Made by a program: the position numbers and the translations under genes. A DNA stretch of 64,000 nt. It comes from Homalodisca vitripennis (Eukaryota; Arthropoda; Insecta; Hemiptera; Cicadellidae). The DNA is taken from NCBI RefSeq assembly GCF_021130785.1, contig NC_060210.1, positions 188,860,501 through 188,924,500 on the forward strand, read 5' to 3'. The notes under the pieces are model-generated. The model was not told the origin of the DNA, searched no databases, and saw nothing but the letters and a program-made list of their open reading frames with translations. Shown here in pieces: positions 34,951 to 46,329 of the stretch. The first letter of the stretch is position 1, and every line of letters begins with the position of its first letter.

Positions 34951-36776
34951 AGGCAAGTTTAATATATAATCATTTCAATTTTTATTGGAGTGGAGGATAC
35001 GTTTAAGTATTAATTTTCTCGTAGGCCTACTTTACACCTGGTGGTTTGTGCTTTATTTTTTTTTGGGGGGGGGGGGAGGTTAAGAAAAATAACAAAAGCT
35101 GTATTAAAAATCACATAAGATTATGAAACACAATAGTATTAAAATTGACAATATTTAGCCAAATTTAATAAATCTTTTACTAATTAAAGTTGAAGACATA
35201 TAGCTTCATATTAAAATATGAAATAATATTGTTTGATATTACTTATGAATTTGGGTAATCCAGATGTAATCAAAAAATAATTCGATCAATTTTATTCGCT
35301 AACAGTTTATGAGTAAATACAGAATGTACTTGTGTCAGCAAATGTCAGCGACAGTAGCTTTGTCAGGATGGGAGCACCGGAAACCCTCCCCCTACTCTAA
35401 ATCGTTTGATAAAAATTCCATCCAACTTGGAGAGAAAACTCCTGAAATAATCCTATCGGTTTAGTTGTGATGCACAATCAGAGTAGTAGAACGTTAAACT
35501 CTGAATTTAAATAATTTATTTAAAGCCCATATTAAACTCAATTCAAATATAATTGAAAATTAACAAAAGTAATTAAAGATTAGTTTAAATTAAGTAATAT
35601 TCATTGCCTGCTTTTACAGTTCGAGGTCTTTAGCTGCGCGCGTAACCTTGAGTGTGTTGTGTTAGGCGGGAGGGGTGGCGGGGTAGCATTATGCGCTGCG
35701 TCCCGAAAACATCCCTGTACTCATGGGTAAAGCCCTCCTGTCAGGAATCGTATTTGCCCAAATAACTCATCACATTCGCTAAAACCAGTCTGTTTTGGGA
35801 GAATGCTGATTGTGGTGGAATTAAATAATAAGAGAATACCAAATAAAAGCAATAATAGGACTTATCCTTGTTTTTTAGTTGTTTATAGTGTTGTTTAACG
35901 TGTTTTTGCGCCTTCATCTCAGCGGCTAGCGCGTAAACGCAACCCGCCACACAGATAGCGTTTATTTGTTGTAAGGATAGTATTTGGGCCCTACGAGCAC
36001 AGCTAAATTCCTCCAACTGTACTGTATGGATTCACGAGATTTCTGGCCATGTCCGAACACACTAAAGCATTCGTGTGGTATCTAACAAATGTAAGGCGTT
36101 AATTGCCTGCGCTTCGTCAGTAACGATTTCAATAACGTATTAAATACTTAATTAAATTCAACCGATGAATTAATATAATAACTATATTTTATTATTATAT
36201 ATTTGTTAATTAAAAATGTATTATGTTAATTTGTATGGTTGTATTGATTAATAACTGTTTTAACTATGAATATTGCTATTAAAGAAATAAATAATCCGTA
36301 GAAACTTTTCATTATGAAATTTTAAATTTTAGTTTACATTAGTTAGTTTCTTAAAACTCACCAGTACTATGAGTAGTAGTAAAAAGATCTGTATTAATAA
36401 TTAGTGCTCCACATATTATAAAGATAACAATAACTGCAATAATCATAACGCATTATTTATTACGAAACCCTTAATCAAAATGGGTTTTATTCTTTTTATT
36501 TGCAAATAATTAAATTAGGATGATTAGTTTTATTATAGAATCGTATGATCTGTCATCCTGCCATAAAATAAATGAAAATATATACATGCAGCAAAGATAT
36601 ATATGAAGCAACTGATAATATACAAAATGTAAAGCTAGTTGTGAGAGTTTTTAATTTAGGAATGCTGTTTATTAAGTTTTCAAAGCAGGTAATACCTTTA
36701 TAGTATAGGCTACTTGAATTAATGAGTTGTTTGGTTTTTGCACTGGGGATCAACCAGAAGATATGATGACATCTAG
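34951..36776. other. Mostly non-coding part of duplication copy A
   Basis: A short poly-G tract lies at about 35065-35076. A GC-richer patch at 35620-36110 has a minus-strand open frame (35741-36016) starting MEEFSCARRAQ that I could not identify. The segment from about 36440 on aligns with 44090 onward in copy B. Confidence 0.4.
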
Positions 36777-36880
36777 TCAATGAAGTGATTACCCCTTACA
36801 AACCGGATCAGACGATCACGCCACCGGAAGTGTACCGGAAGCTCTTGGCCGTGACGTTAAAGGAGTTTGAGTTTAAGTAG
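36777..36880 (+). CDS. Candidate exon, copy A of a duplicated pair
   Basis: It is preceded by an AG acceptor at 36775-36776 ('gacatctag'), then open in phase 1: 'NEVITPYKPDQTITPPEVYR' continuing KLLAVTLKEFEFK to a TAG at 36878-36880. Positions 36796-36860 (65 bp) are identical to 44453-44517 in copy B, although flanking duplicated DNA differs clearly. The acceptor AG and frame are kept in both. Either it is a terminal exon, or it splices at 'gac|gttaa' near 36855. I do not recognise the peptide; Pro-rich TITPPEVYRKLL is its most distinctive part. Upstream exons were not found. Recent gene conversion over this patch is an alternative explanation for the identity. Confidence 0.4.
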
Positions 36881-37451
36881 GATTAAACTACAATTTAGTG
36901 GTAGTGTGTATAAAATGGTACGTAAAACGCAAGTGCAGCATAAAGTTTTACAAACCATAATTATATTATGCACTTTATATGAACTATATACCAAGAATTA
37001 AATAAATATTCAGAAATAATACATAATATTATAACTTTGCATTGCTAATGATAATTATTACTTTGCAATTAATTGTTGTAGTGTTTGTTATATCAGATCC
37101 CGGATTGTAGCAAATATTTTACGTAAGAAGTGCTAAGGTAGGAATGACAAGGGCATTTTTGTTTAGTCAAACAATTGAATTGTTAAGGAGACGGGACGCT
37201 GTTGACCTAATAGTGAGTTACTGGATTCAATTTGAAGACTCTTGACCTCCGTATTACTTCTCCAAAGGAACTTGTCAGTATATTCAAAATGTAGTAGGCA
37301 TTAAAAGTAGTTTAATGATGTACACAACATGCAAAAAAAGTTGAGGCCTTCACAATAATTACCAGTGGTTAAAGTTTGTTTTTAACAAGGGAAAGAAGAT
37401 TGTGATGGAAATCAAAGTGGAGTTACTGATTTATGGTATCACTAAATAATA

Positions 37452-39282
37452 ATAATAATAATAATATTCTTTATTGCGTGAAACAATTACAATATTGCAT
37501 GGCATGCGTCAACATAACTATATAAAGTAAATAAGTACATCAGATAAATGATGTTGGTCAAGGTAAATACATACAATGCAATACGATTCTTGTATGCATG
37601 AGAACCGGGGATTTAGTGGTTGTTAATTTCAAAAATTTTCATCCCAGCGGCCCATCATGAACTCATCAGTTGAGTAAAATGCCTTTGACATAAGAAAAAT
37701 GTTTTAATCGAGTTTTGAATTTTTTTGTTTCATTGAGTTGTTTGATGCCTTCAGGGAGCCTATTGATTAGTCCGACTAAAACTTGAGATGGTAATTGTTC
37801 GAAAGCTGCCGTTCTGTGCTGTTCGACTCGAAAGTTATTCCTGCCTCTAGTCCCATATTGGTGGACATCCCTCCCCCGCACCAACTCGCATTTAAGTCGG
37901 CAGTACAAGGCCACCTCGAGAATATAGAGACAGGAAGGGTCAGCAATCCAAGCTCCGTAAAGGCATATTTGCATGACTCTCTGGGGTTTAATTTTGAAAA
38001 GAATTCTTACGGCTTTCTTTTGAGATCTGAAAACTCTTTCAAATCTGTATTTGGAACAGCTTCCCCACAATCTCAAGCCATATGTCAAATGTGGATGTAT
38101 CAGACCGAAATAGGCCATTTTTAATACATGCAAGGAACAAAATTTTGCAAGATTGCGCAGGACATAAATTCCTGAAGCAACCTTAGAGCAAACGTTTTCA
38201 ATGTGATCGTCCCATGTCAGCCCCCGTCCAAGGTACATTCCAAGGAACTTAATGGAGTCTGTTTCTTCCAGAAGGAAATCGTCCATCATCACCGCGGGTC
38301 GAAGCTCTTGATCTTGTTGTTGCCGAAGGCAAAAATGTGTAACGTTTGATTTTGAAACTGTTTGTTTTCAGAGTGATTCTGGAGAAATATTCGATGCGTG
38401 AATTCAATTCAATGAATGACTCCATTTCAAGTTCGTTTTCGATTTTGATCTGATGCAGAGAGTCGTGTCGTCAGCATATTGAATCAATTTTCCATTCTGG
38501 ATTGCAGAATTCAATCTGTTGACGTAAATTAGAAAAAAGGACTGGCCCTAATATTAATTCCTGTGGGGACACCGTAGGGCATTTTAACTTTGCCTGACAA
38601 GACACTCGCAATCTGCACGCACTGCTCTCTATCTTTCAAATAAGACGAGATCCAATCGTGCGGCAGTCCCCGAATACCACTTGTCCACAACTGGTGCAAC
38701 AGTGTTGCATGGTGCACACAGTCAAAAAGCATTAGAGAGGTCGAGGAATATGCTTAACACGTGCTCTCGCCTCTCTAGGCCCTCGACAACATTGTAAATG
38801 AGATTCGTTACAGCATCGATTGTCGACTTGTTTTTCCTGAACCAAATTGTTCGGGCCATAGAATCTCGTAACGATCAAGAAGTTGTTCAAATTGTTTGAG
38901 AAAAGCTTTTTCAAAAATTTTGCTGAAAACTGGGAGTATAGAAATTGGACGATAATTGCTTGGAATGCAAGCATCGTTCTTTTTGAAAATTGGGATAACT
39001 TTGGCAATCTTTAACGCCGACGGGAATACGCCTTGAGCAAATGAAAACATTGATCAGTCGGGTGATTGGAGTCAAGAGGTATTTGAAGCAACCCCTGAGC
39101 AACCACACAGACATGCCATTGGTGTCACTGGATTTTTTCGGTCTCAAATTCCGCACGATACGGGCCACCTCCACCTCACTCACAGGAAAAAGAACCATAG
39201 ACGAGATCGGTCTCGTCAATTGATCATCGCGAGGGCTATCCGAAAATGATAGTATGAATGAGAGAGAATGATTTACTATTGG
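37452..39282 (-). mobile_element. 5'-truncated LINE (Jockey/CR1-group) with 20-bp target duplication
   Basis: The insertion is flanked by exact direct repeats TATGGTATCACTAAATAATA at 37432-37451 and 39283-39302. The 3' end (low coordinates) has an AATAAA-like signal and an (ATT)n tail, as expected for target-primed reverse transcription. The 5' part with the endonuclease is missing. Copy B of the segmental duplication keeps the empty site at about 45771-45795 ('ggtatcactgaaaaataag'), proving that this is an insertion. Confidence 0.93.
37666..39260 (-). pseudogene. LINE reverse transcriptase, C-terminal two thirds, frameshifted
   Basis: From the 5' side: 'VARIVRNLRPKKSSDTNGMS' (about 39180), fingers block 'SALKIAKVIPIFKK' and 'SNYRPISILPVFSKIFEKAF' (about 39015-38890), the first catalytic block around 'LDLSNAFDCVHHATLLHQL' (about 38745-38690), 'YGVPTG' (usually GVPQGS; 38570), the YADD catalytic motif (about 38480-38465), and an intact 208-codon thumb/C-terminal frame 38292-37666 (FLGMYLGRGLTWDDHI, YFGLIHPHLTYGLRLWGS, FKTRLKHF). 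Several frame shifts separate these. The order and the C-terminal 'LTYG..LWG' block fit the Jockey/CR1/L2 group; finer placement needs a tree. Confidence 0.88.
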
Positions 39283-39302
39283 TATGGTATCACTAAATAA
39301 TA

Positions 39303-40432
39303 GCAAATGTCCGAAAAAATCCTGTTTCCTTTATAATTAACGATGATCTTTGCAAAAACCCTTTTAGCGGAATTATAGTAATAAGGTATGTTTTTTATTT
39401 AAGAGTTTTTTTGGACAAGGGATGGTCAGAAAACTGTTATATTTTTCAAAGGCAGCTTCGTCAATACCTGGGTAACAAGATCTTAAGAATTCTTAAGAGT
39501 CTTATCTTACCTTATGTTAAGAGTCTGAGAATATTATAATAAAAGTCTGATATCTGTACACCTTGCTAAGTTGAAAGAGGACTCCAAACACAATGAGCTC
39601 TTTCATTAACTTTATATAGGCAGTGGGTTTGAGAGTGAACTAGTACTGCAAAAAACTCCGACTTTGTCATGGAAGAGAACCACGATCCCAGAGATTGTTT
39701 CATGTGATTGTATAAAGCTACAACACATGATCTCCAAACATTTTCATTGGATACTCTTGGTCGATAATTTATACCAAAATAATTGTCCTGTGATCTTTCT
39801 GCACAGACGGTCAGACCATCTAGTGTTCAGGTTGACCACCTCACTAGATTGGTGAGCTTTTCTAAAGGATAAAATCTTGTTTACTTCACAGTTAACATCT
39901 TAAATCCTTATCTTTATCCTAAACACAGTTATCTTTGCAAATCCTGATCTTAAGTATATTTTGGGCCAAGAATAGTTTGAAACTTGTTATAGTTTACAAA
40001 GACATTTTCGTCAATATCTAGATAACAAGATCTTAAGAATTGTTTAGAATCATACAATGTTATAAGTCTGAGATAATTATAGTAAAACAATGAGTTCCGT
40101 ATTTCTAAGTTGAAAGAGGACTCTGATATTGAGCTGTATAGAGAACCTTTAATCAAAATGTTAAAGTTCTGATGAAACTGTCTTCTTTCTTTGTCTAATA
40201 ATAGAAGACTAACACATGTTTGACCGTGCAGCACGCACACACGTTTACACCAGGAGAAGCTGTTCCATAGAATAATACCTTTTGTGCTTTGTTTTAAGTT
40301 TATTATTTCCAATAATTAATTTAGATGGATAGGTTTTCAGTCATTTGCTATTCTTATAGTTATAAAGATACAACAACTGTAAATTTCTCTCTTTTTCAGG
40401 CCTTAAGCATTCCAAGATTTAAAGTTCAGCAA
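39303..40432. repeat. Internally repeated part of duplication copy A
   Basis: Blocks 'gatgatctttgcaaa', 'ttcgtcaatacctgggtaac', 'aagatcttaagaattctta' and 'ctaagttgaaagaggactc' at 39340-39600 recur in diverged form at 39920-40130, indicating a local tandem duplication of about 550 bp. The minus-strand open frame at 39950-40312 lies in the second copy and has no known similarity. Confidence 0.6.
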
Positions 40433-41200
40433 CACAAAAATACAATTTGAGAACCAGAAAGATAAAACATACAATTACAGTTTACATTTAAAACATATGA
40501 AAGTATATACAAATATTATTTATCTCGCTAGTTATATAACGGCAGATAAAAGCTGTTGTAAATCCAAGTATTTGATCTATTATTATACAAGACCGTTACA
40601 AGATTTTTATCATTACTTTAGAACTGAAAAGTTTGGAAAGTTCTTAAGCTTTGTTTATGGCGGCACGCCTGACTCTGGCGTAGAGCCAAATGGTTCCTCG
40701 AAGCACATTGCCCCCTCCCCCACGATTTCACTTACGTTCCAAAGTTTGTTTATTGGTCGCCAAGTGCGTGATAGATTGGTAACGTCAGTTTGATAAGATT
40801 AAAATTTTAACATGTGCCAAGATAAAAATACAATTTTAGAACCAGAAAGATAAAACTGTACATCTACCTTTAATGAAAATGTATTTTCTATTTATAGAAA
40901 AGTTATTTCGTTCACTATTTATGTCAGAAGATAAACGCGGTTATAAATCCAACTATTTGATATATGATAATACAAGACCGTTATAAGATTTTATCGTCAC
41001 TTTGGCAATGAAAAGTTTGGAAAGTTCTTAAGCTTTGTTTATGGCGGCACAGCTGACTCTGGCGTAGAGCCAAATGGTTCCTGGAAGCACATTGCCTCCT
41101 CCCCCACGATTTCACTTACGTTCCAAAGGTTGTTTATTGGTCGTAACGTGCATGATAGATTGGTAACGTCAGTTTGACAACTCCTGCTAACTCCGGTAGC
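40433..41200 (+). repeat. Two tandem copies of a 390-bp unit
   Basis: The first unit, about 40433-40800, and the second, about 40828-41180, share 'aatttgagaaccagaaagat'-like starts, 'gataaacgcggttataaatc', 'tttggaaagttcttaagctt', 'tgtttatggcggcac', 'tggcgtagagccaaatggtt' and 'attggtaacgtcagtttga'. A third copy is at 47145-47510 in copy B. The GC-rich part is well conserved but frame-shifting indels (a 5-bp insertion in the third copy) argue against coding. Its function is unknown. Confidence 0.75.
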
Positions 41201-42067
41201 TTAAGTGTCCAAGTTTACTTTATTGATAAATGTAATCTTTGGCCCTGTAGTGTAACGTTTGTCAGAAAGGGTGTGTAGAGACTTGAAACATGGTACATAG
41301 AGTCTTATATTTTCAATAAAGAATTCTATTGATTTTGAAGTCAAAAGGATAACGTTTACTCCCATTTGTGTAGAGATGACTTTACAACTGCAATCGCTTT
41401 TGGTTGTAATAATTTATTTAATTAAGTCACAGCACTTTAAGTAACTTTCCTGAATGCAAAAACAATAATAAGATTTGTTATCAATCTACGAGGAATAATA
41501 ATAGCCTTTTAAAAATAGGGAATTCGGACAATCCTGTAACCGAGTCCAAATAAAAACGGCTGAATAAGTGTTTCATAGTGTTTATAAGAGTTATAACACT
41601 ACGCGACATGTTTTTTTTATATAATTAAGGAAACAACATTTTGCTACTTAAGGAAATGACATTTTGTTGATGAAAAATGTTTTAGGAACATTACACCTCT
41701 GTTATAACAATTTATTTATGGAGTTTATATGTTCTCTTGTGAATAAAACCCAATATCCTTCATATAAGTACTGTAAAACATCTCTATTCTTATCTGCTAC
41801 TATACAATTTAGGGTATCAGTAAAAGATGCCCTACATATTACTTTGAATTTGTACCTCCTGGTAGAATGAACAAAACCACTCTTGTTTTACTCCTGTACT
41901 CAGGAAAACAATTTTACTCGTAAAGGTTTGTAACTAAAGCACTATCCCTAGTGCGTTAGCTTCCGAAAATCTGAGATTACTTCATACTTTTTGAGTTCAA
42001 TAATGTCTGAGATCTTTTGATCGTCCACGTTGAGCAATCAATAAATGAGATAAAAATTCCTTTATCA

Positions 42068-42112
42068 AAGAGGCGGAGTTAGGGCTGACAAGCCTTCTCT
42101 ACCACTCAACCT
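42068..42112 (-). repeat. Remnant of the 5S-like SINE tail
   Basis: 'gttagggctgacaagccttc' and 'tctaccactcaacct' match 34752-34785 (gttaggacttcttagccctc, tctactaccgcttaaca). No head is present. Confidence 0.4.
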
Positions 42113-42204
42113 CATATCATATACTGCAAATTAACAATAATTGAATACAGACACATGCACACTTATAATAATAACATACATAATTATAACATACATAACT
42201 TTAT

Positions 42205-42780
42205 AATAAAATGTAAACAAAATTGCTTATTTCACATAGAAGAACTCATGCACTTAATGATATATTTCTTAATGAAAGAAAAACCTAACAAATTTAAAGA
42301 GAAAATAAAGAACAATAAAACAATTCAACTGCTTCAAACACTGTCTGACCTCACACACACCGCAAGCACCACCTCTCGTCACCCCTCAGTCCCTGACCCT
42401 CGCCCCGAAGCACGTTCGAACCTTAATACTTCTAATATCATCAGGGAGAGCGTTCCAAAGGCGACAAGCCAGAAAATTGGACGACTTATTAAAAATTGAT
42501 GATGTATGAATGGGAATTGATAGTAAAGTGGCTCCCCTTTCTTGTAGGTCGTTCACTAATATAAGATATCAAATTGAAGTGATCGGGCAGATAAATATAT
42601 GTTTTAGATTTGATAATTGAATGTAGAATGGAAAGAATATGGAATCGGTGTAATTCATGTGAAACGTGCTCATTACGTCTAATATTAAAAACAAATCTAA
42701 TACAGTAGTTCTGTGCATGCTAAAGTCTGTCCGATTGCTCAACAGTCAAATCACTGATCTAAACGTCACAGTAGTTAAGC
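42205..42780 (-). pseudogene. C-terminal fragment of a LINE reverse transcriptase
   Basis: Minus-strand reading gives 'QNYCIRFVFNIRRNEHVSHE', 'LHRFHILSILHSIIKSKTYI' and 'YLPDHFNLISYI', then after a frame shift 'SIPIHTSSIFNKSSNFLACR' with LWNALPDDIRSIK, then a stop or shift near 42390 and a Leu/Phe/Lys-rich end. This is the standard C-terminal block of insect Jockey/CR1-group RT proteins (CIRFIFN...LP..IR). The rest of the element is absent. The 42155-42499 plus-strand open frame is its shadow. The 35-bp satellite begins directly at its 5' side. Confidence 0.8.
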
Positions 42781-42785
42781 TGTGG

Positions 42786-43382
42786 AAATATAAGTGTCAA
42801 TTATGAACAACTTTACATGTGAAATATAAGTGTCAATTATGACAACTTTACATGTGAAGAAATATAAGTGTCAATTAATGACAACTTTACATGTGAAATA
42901 TAAGTGTCAATTATGACAACTTTACATGTGAAATATAAGTGTCAATTATGACAACTTTACATGTGAAATATAAGTGTCAATTATGACAACTTTACATGTG
43001 AAATATAAGTGTCAATTATGACAACTTTACATGTGAAACATAAGTGTCAATTATGACAACTTTACATGTGAAATATAAGTGTCAATTATGATAACTTTAC
43101 ATGTGAAATATAAGTGTCAATTATGATAACTTTACATGTGAAATATAAGTGTCAATTATGACAACTTTATATGTGAAATATAAGTGTCAATTATGACAAC
43201 TTTACATGTGAAATATAAGTGTCAATTATGACAACTTTACATGTGAAAAACATAAGTGTCAATTATGACAACTTTACATGTACAAGTGTCAATTATGACA
43301 ACTTTTACATGTGAAATATAAGTGTCAATTATGACAACTTTACATGTGAAATATAAGTGTCAATTATGACAACTTTACATGT
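42786..43382. repeat. 35-bp satellite array, 17 copies
   Basis: The unit is 'aaatataagtgtcaattatg' followed by 'acaactttacatgtg'. Copies are nearly identical, with occasional variants (aacataagtg, gataactt, a shortened unit near 43280). The array separates the LINE fragment from duplication copy B. Confidence 0.97.
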
Positions 43383-43833
43383 TCTGTCAATGTCAGATTT
43401 CTTTCCATTCATGGCCAAACCGAGTTTCTTCAGTTATTTTGGTAATTTAGAGGTAAACAAATTGAATGATATTTGTATTTGTAGAAACACTAGGAAATAA
43501 ATTAATTTCACAACATTAAAACTAATAAATATTAAAGTGATTTTTTTAGATAAAAACCAAAATCTTTTAAACCTAAGACAATGTACATAATTGATTATGC
43601 TTCTCTCAAGTAAAGCTTTATAGTAGTCTCATTTAAAGGAATGTTTATGGTAGCTACTTCTTTTGTAATTTGATAGAGATCGGGGAGCACTTATGTGCAG
43701 CGTAATAAAATTTACGGTAGTAATTACATTTCCGAAAAGTGGAAGGGGAAACGGTAAACTGTGAGTCTGTAAATAAAACCTGCTGCCAACTAAGTACCAG
43801 ATTATTGTACTGATAGCCACGTGATATAATATA

Positions 43834-44041
43834 TGATTGGCATCGTTATATGTTGCAAAATGTATAATACAACGTTTCGAGGATTGACATTTTCCCTCTT
43901 CTTCAGTTGAAGACCTAATTAGTACGTAAAAAAAGAAAGAAAAATGCAGAAAAGAAAGAAAACCAGCTCCTAAAGAAGAGGAAAGAGTACAATTCCGGAA
44001 ACTTTGTACTATACATTTTGTAACATATAACGATGTCAAAT
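43834..44041. mobile_element. Small foldback element, about 208 bp
   Basis: Left 'ttggcatcgttatatgttgc' and 'aaaatgtataatacaa' are mirrored at the right by 'tactatacattttgtaacat' and 'ataacgatgtcaaa'; arms are about 40 bp with few mismatches. The interior has 'gtttcgaggattgacatttt' with 'ccctcttcttcag', a pattern common near ends of several animal retroelements. It is absent from copy A at the corresponding place. Confidence 0.6.
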
Positions 44042-44433
44042 ACCCGAAAACTTATTATAATTTTAATTCAATCGAAATGCAATTATTATAAAGATTAAAC
44101 TAAAATAATCATTGCTTATCATATATACGAAAACCTTATCGAAAATATATTTCCTTTTTATACTTGCAAATAATTAAGTTACGTTAAATTATGCAGTTTT
44201 ATTATAGAATCGTATGATTTCTCACTCTAATGTAAAAGTAAAAAACAATATATAAATGCAACGAAATGTGAAGTCTTTTTTAAAAAGAAGTCATCTGGTA
44301 ATATACAGTCTTTAGTTTTAGGCGTGTAAGTATTAAATTTAGGAATGCTGATACCATTTGGAACGTTTACCAAAGTTTTAAAGGCATTGGTATATTTTCC
44401 TGGAGACCAACTAGAAGATATCAGGACGTTTAG

Positions 44434-44528
44434 CCAATGAAGTGATTACTCTTTACAAACCGGATCAGACGATCACGCCACCGGAAGTGTACCGGAAGCT
44501 CTTGGCCGTGACGTTAAGAGGAGTTTGA
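44434..44528 (+). CDS. Candidate exon, copy B of a duplicated pair
   Basis: After an AG acceptor at 44432-44433 ('gacgtttag'), the frame reads NEVITLYKPDQTITPPEVYR and continues KLLAVTLRGV to a TGA at 44526-44528. It is identical to copy A over 44453-44517. The two differ after 'gttaa', where a different number of A/G shifts the tail, so each copy ends differently if this is the last exon. The neighbouring upstream differences (Pro versus Leu) are mild. Support is comparative only; no partner exon was found. Confidence 0.38.
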
Positions 44529-44667
44529 TCGTGTAAAATACTATTTTGCACGAAGGTAGGATTAAACCTACAATTTATTATGTAAAATAGTACGTAAAAT
44601 GGTTCTGCAGTATAACATTTTACAAACTAAAATGATATGATACAATTTATTTAACCTAAACATTATA

Positions 44668-45362
44668 CAGGGTGTCCAAAAAGTCCCGGGTCGGTTGAAT
44701 ATTTTTCAAAATATTTAAAAATAGAGCTACAAAACCTTACACAAAGTTACTGGACATAAAAATCTATTTTATCACATATTCAGTGATCGGCTACTTCCTC
44801 AGGGGGGCGGCCCGCTAGGAGTCAGAAGAAAATCTTAAATGTAAGCATAGGCTTGATATGCATATCAAATTAAAGGTCTATATTAGTAGAGTACAGAGCC
44901 ACAAACCCGACCTCAAACGGATAACCGAGTCAAAAATGGCAGCCGTTCAAAGATGGCAAGAGCAAAATACACTGATGAGCTTTTTGATTTTAACTTTACT
45001 AACCCAAAACTGTTTTACAATTTAATGAGTTATTCAAATGACTCCTCAAACACCTCAAGAAACACCTCATGTCCATTTTTTAATGTTAGGAAAGTTAAAG
45101 TCAAAAAATCTCATCAGTGTATTTTGTTACATTAACCTAAGTTGCAAACTCTAGAAGATCTTTGAACGTGCATATCAACCTATGCTTACATTTAAGATTT
45201 TCTTCTGACTCCTAGCGGGCCGCCCCCCTGAGGAAGTAGCGGATCACTGAATATGTGATAAAATAGATTTTTATGTCCAGTAACTTTGTGTAAGGTTTTT
45301 GTAGCTCTATTTAAAATATTTTGACAAATATTTAACCGACCCGGGACTTTTTGGACACCATG
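44668..45362. mobile_element. Tc1/mariner-type MITE with about 195-bp arms and a known empty site
   Basis: A 695-bp element starts 'cagggtgtccaaaaagtccc' and ends with the reverse complement ('...gggactttttggacaccatg'). The arms run about 44668-44862 and 45167-45362, nearly identical, including 'ctcaggggggcggcccgcta'. TA flanks are at 44666-44667 and 45363-45364. Copy A of the duplication, near 36980-37000, has the uninterrupted sequence with a single TA site. It has no transposase; the plus-strand frame at 44953-45135 lies in the spacer and is not a gene. Confidence 0.92.
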
Positions 45363-46329
45363 TATACATAGAATTAAATTCAGAAATAATACTGAGAAAT
45401 ATATTTAGAAATAATACAAGTATCAATTTATACTCTAATTATAATAATAATTTCGCAAGTTAATGTAATAATGTTTGGTATAGTGGTCTCTACTTTGTTT
45501 TGTAAAGAAATTGAACTAATGTAAAGAACACAAAAGGCTGTCGACCTAACAGTGAGGCCCTGGATTCAATTTGAAGGCTCTCGACCGCTGTATTACTTCT
45601 CCAAGGGAACTTTTCAGTGTATTCAAAACGTAGTAGGTTTTAAAAGTGGGTAGTTTAAGTATGTACTCAGCATGGAAAAAAGTAGAGGCCTTCACAATAA
45701 TTACCAGTGGTTACAGTTTGTTTTTTAAAAAAGGAAATATTGTGAAGGAAATCACAGTGGTATTACTGATTTCTGGTATCACTGAAAAATAAGAAATGTT
45801 CGGAAAAAATCCTGTTCCCTTCATAATTAACGATGATCTTTGCAAATCTTGCCTTTATTAAGCGGAATTATAGTAATAAGGTGTGTTTTTATCTTTAGAG
45901 GTTTTTTGGACAAGTGGTATTTAGAAATCTGTTATATTTCTCAAAGACAGCGTCGTTAATACCTAGGTAACAAAGTCTTACGAATTCTTAAGAGTATTAC
46001 GAGATTTTAAGTCTCTTACCTTATCTTGAGACTGATTTCTGTACTCCTTGCTAAGTTGAAACAGGGCTCCAAACATGATGATCTCTATCAAGAACTTTAT
46101 ATCGTCCTTCAATATACAGCGAGATTCATAGTGCACTAGAGATAACTGCACTAAAATCCGACTTTGTCATGAGAGAGATCCACAATCCCAGGGGGTTCTT
46201 TCATGGATTGTACAAAGCTTAAAACATATTCTCCAAATATTCTCATTGGATACACTTCGTCCATGAATTGTACCAAAAAAATGTTATGTGATCACCAAAC
46301 GTCAGTGGAAAATCAACCATTCTTGCGGA

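Larger units (their letters stand above)
34216..41935 (+). repeat. Segmental duplication, copy A
   Basis: Long stretches align in the same order and orientation with 43445-48268: 34216-34450 with 43445-43700; 36440-36880 with 44090-44530; 37080-37440 and 39303-39870 with 45480-46400; 40830-41350 with 47145-47800; 41700-41935 with 48040-48268. Identity by eye is about 75-90% with many indels. Copy A alone carries the SINE at 34749-34950 and the LINE at 37452-39282. Inside copy A there are extra tandem duplications: 39300-39640 is repeated at about 39880-40150, and 40440-40800 at 40835-41200. Confidence 0.8.

Noticed and set aside
35741..36016. Minus-strand frame starting MEEFSCARRAQ, considered as a Harbinger-type N-terminus
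   Set aside because: Resemblance was too vague; no catalytic block or element ends were found.
39950..40312. 120-codon minus-strand frame
   Set aside because: It lies in a diverged tandem copy of 39300-39640, where the frame is not open; no domain seen.
40497..40793. 98-codon plus-strand frame in the 390-bp unit
   Set aside because: The frame is not kept in the second and third copies, which carry indels including a 5-bp insertion, so coding is unlikely.
42786..43382. Considered as a CRISPR-like array
   Set aside because: The 35-bp units abut without unique spacers and the context is a eukaryotic satellite.
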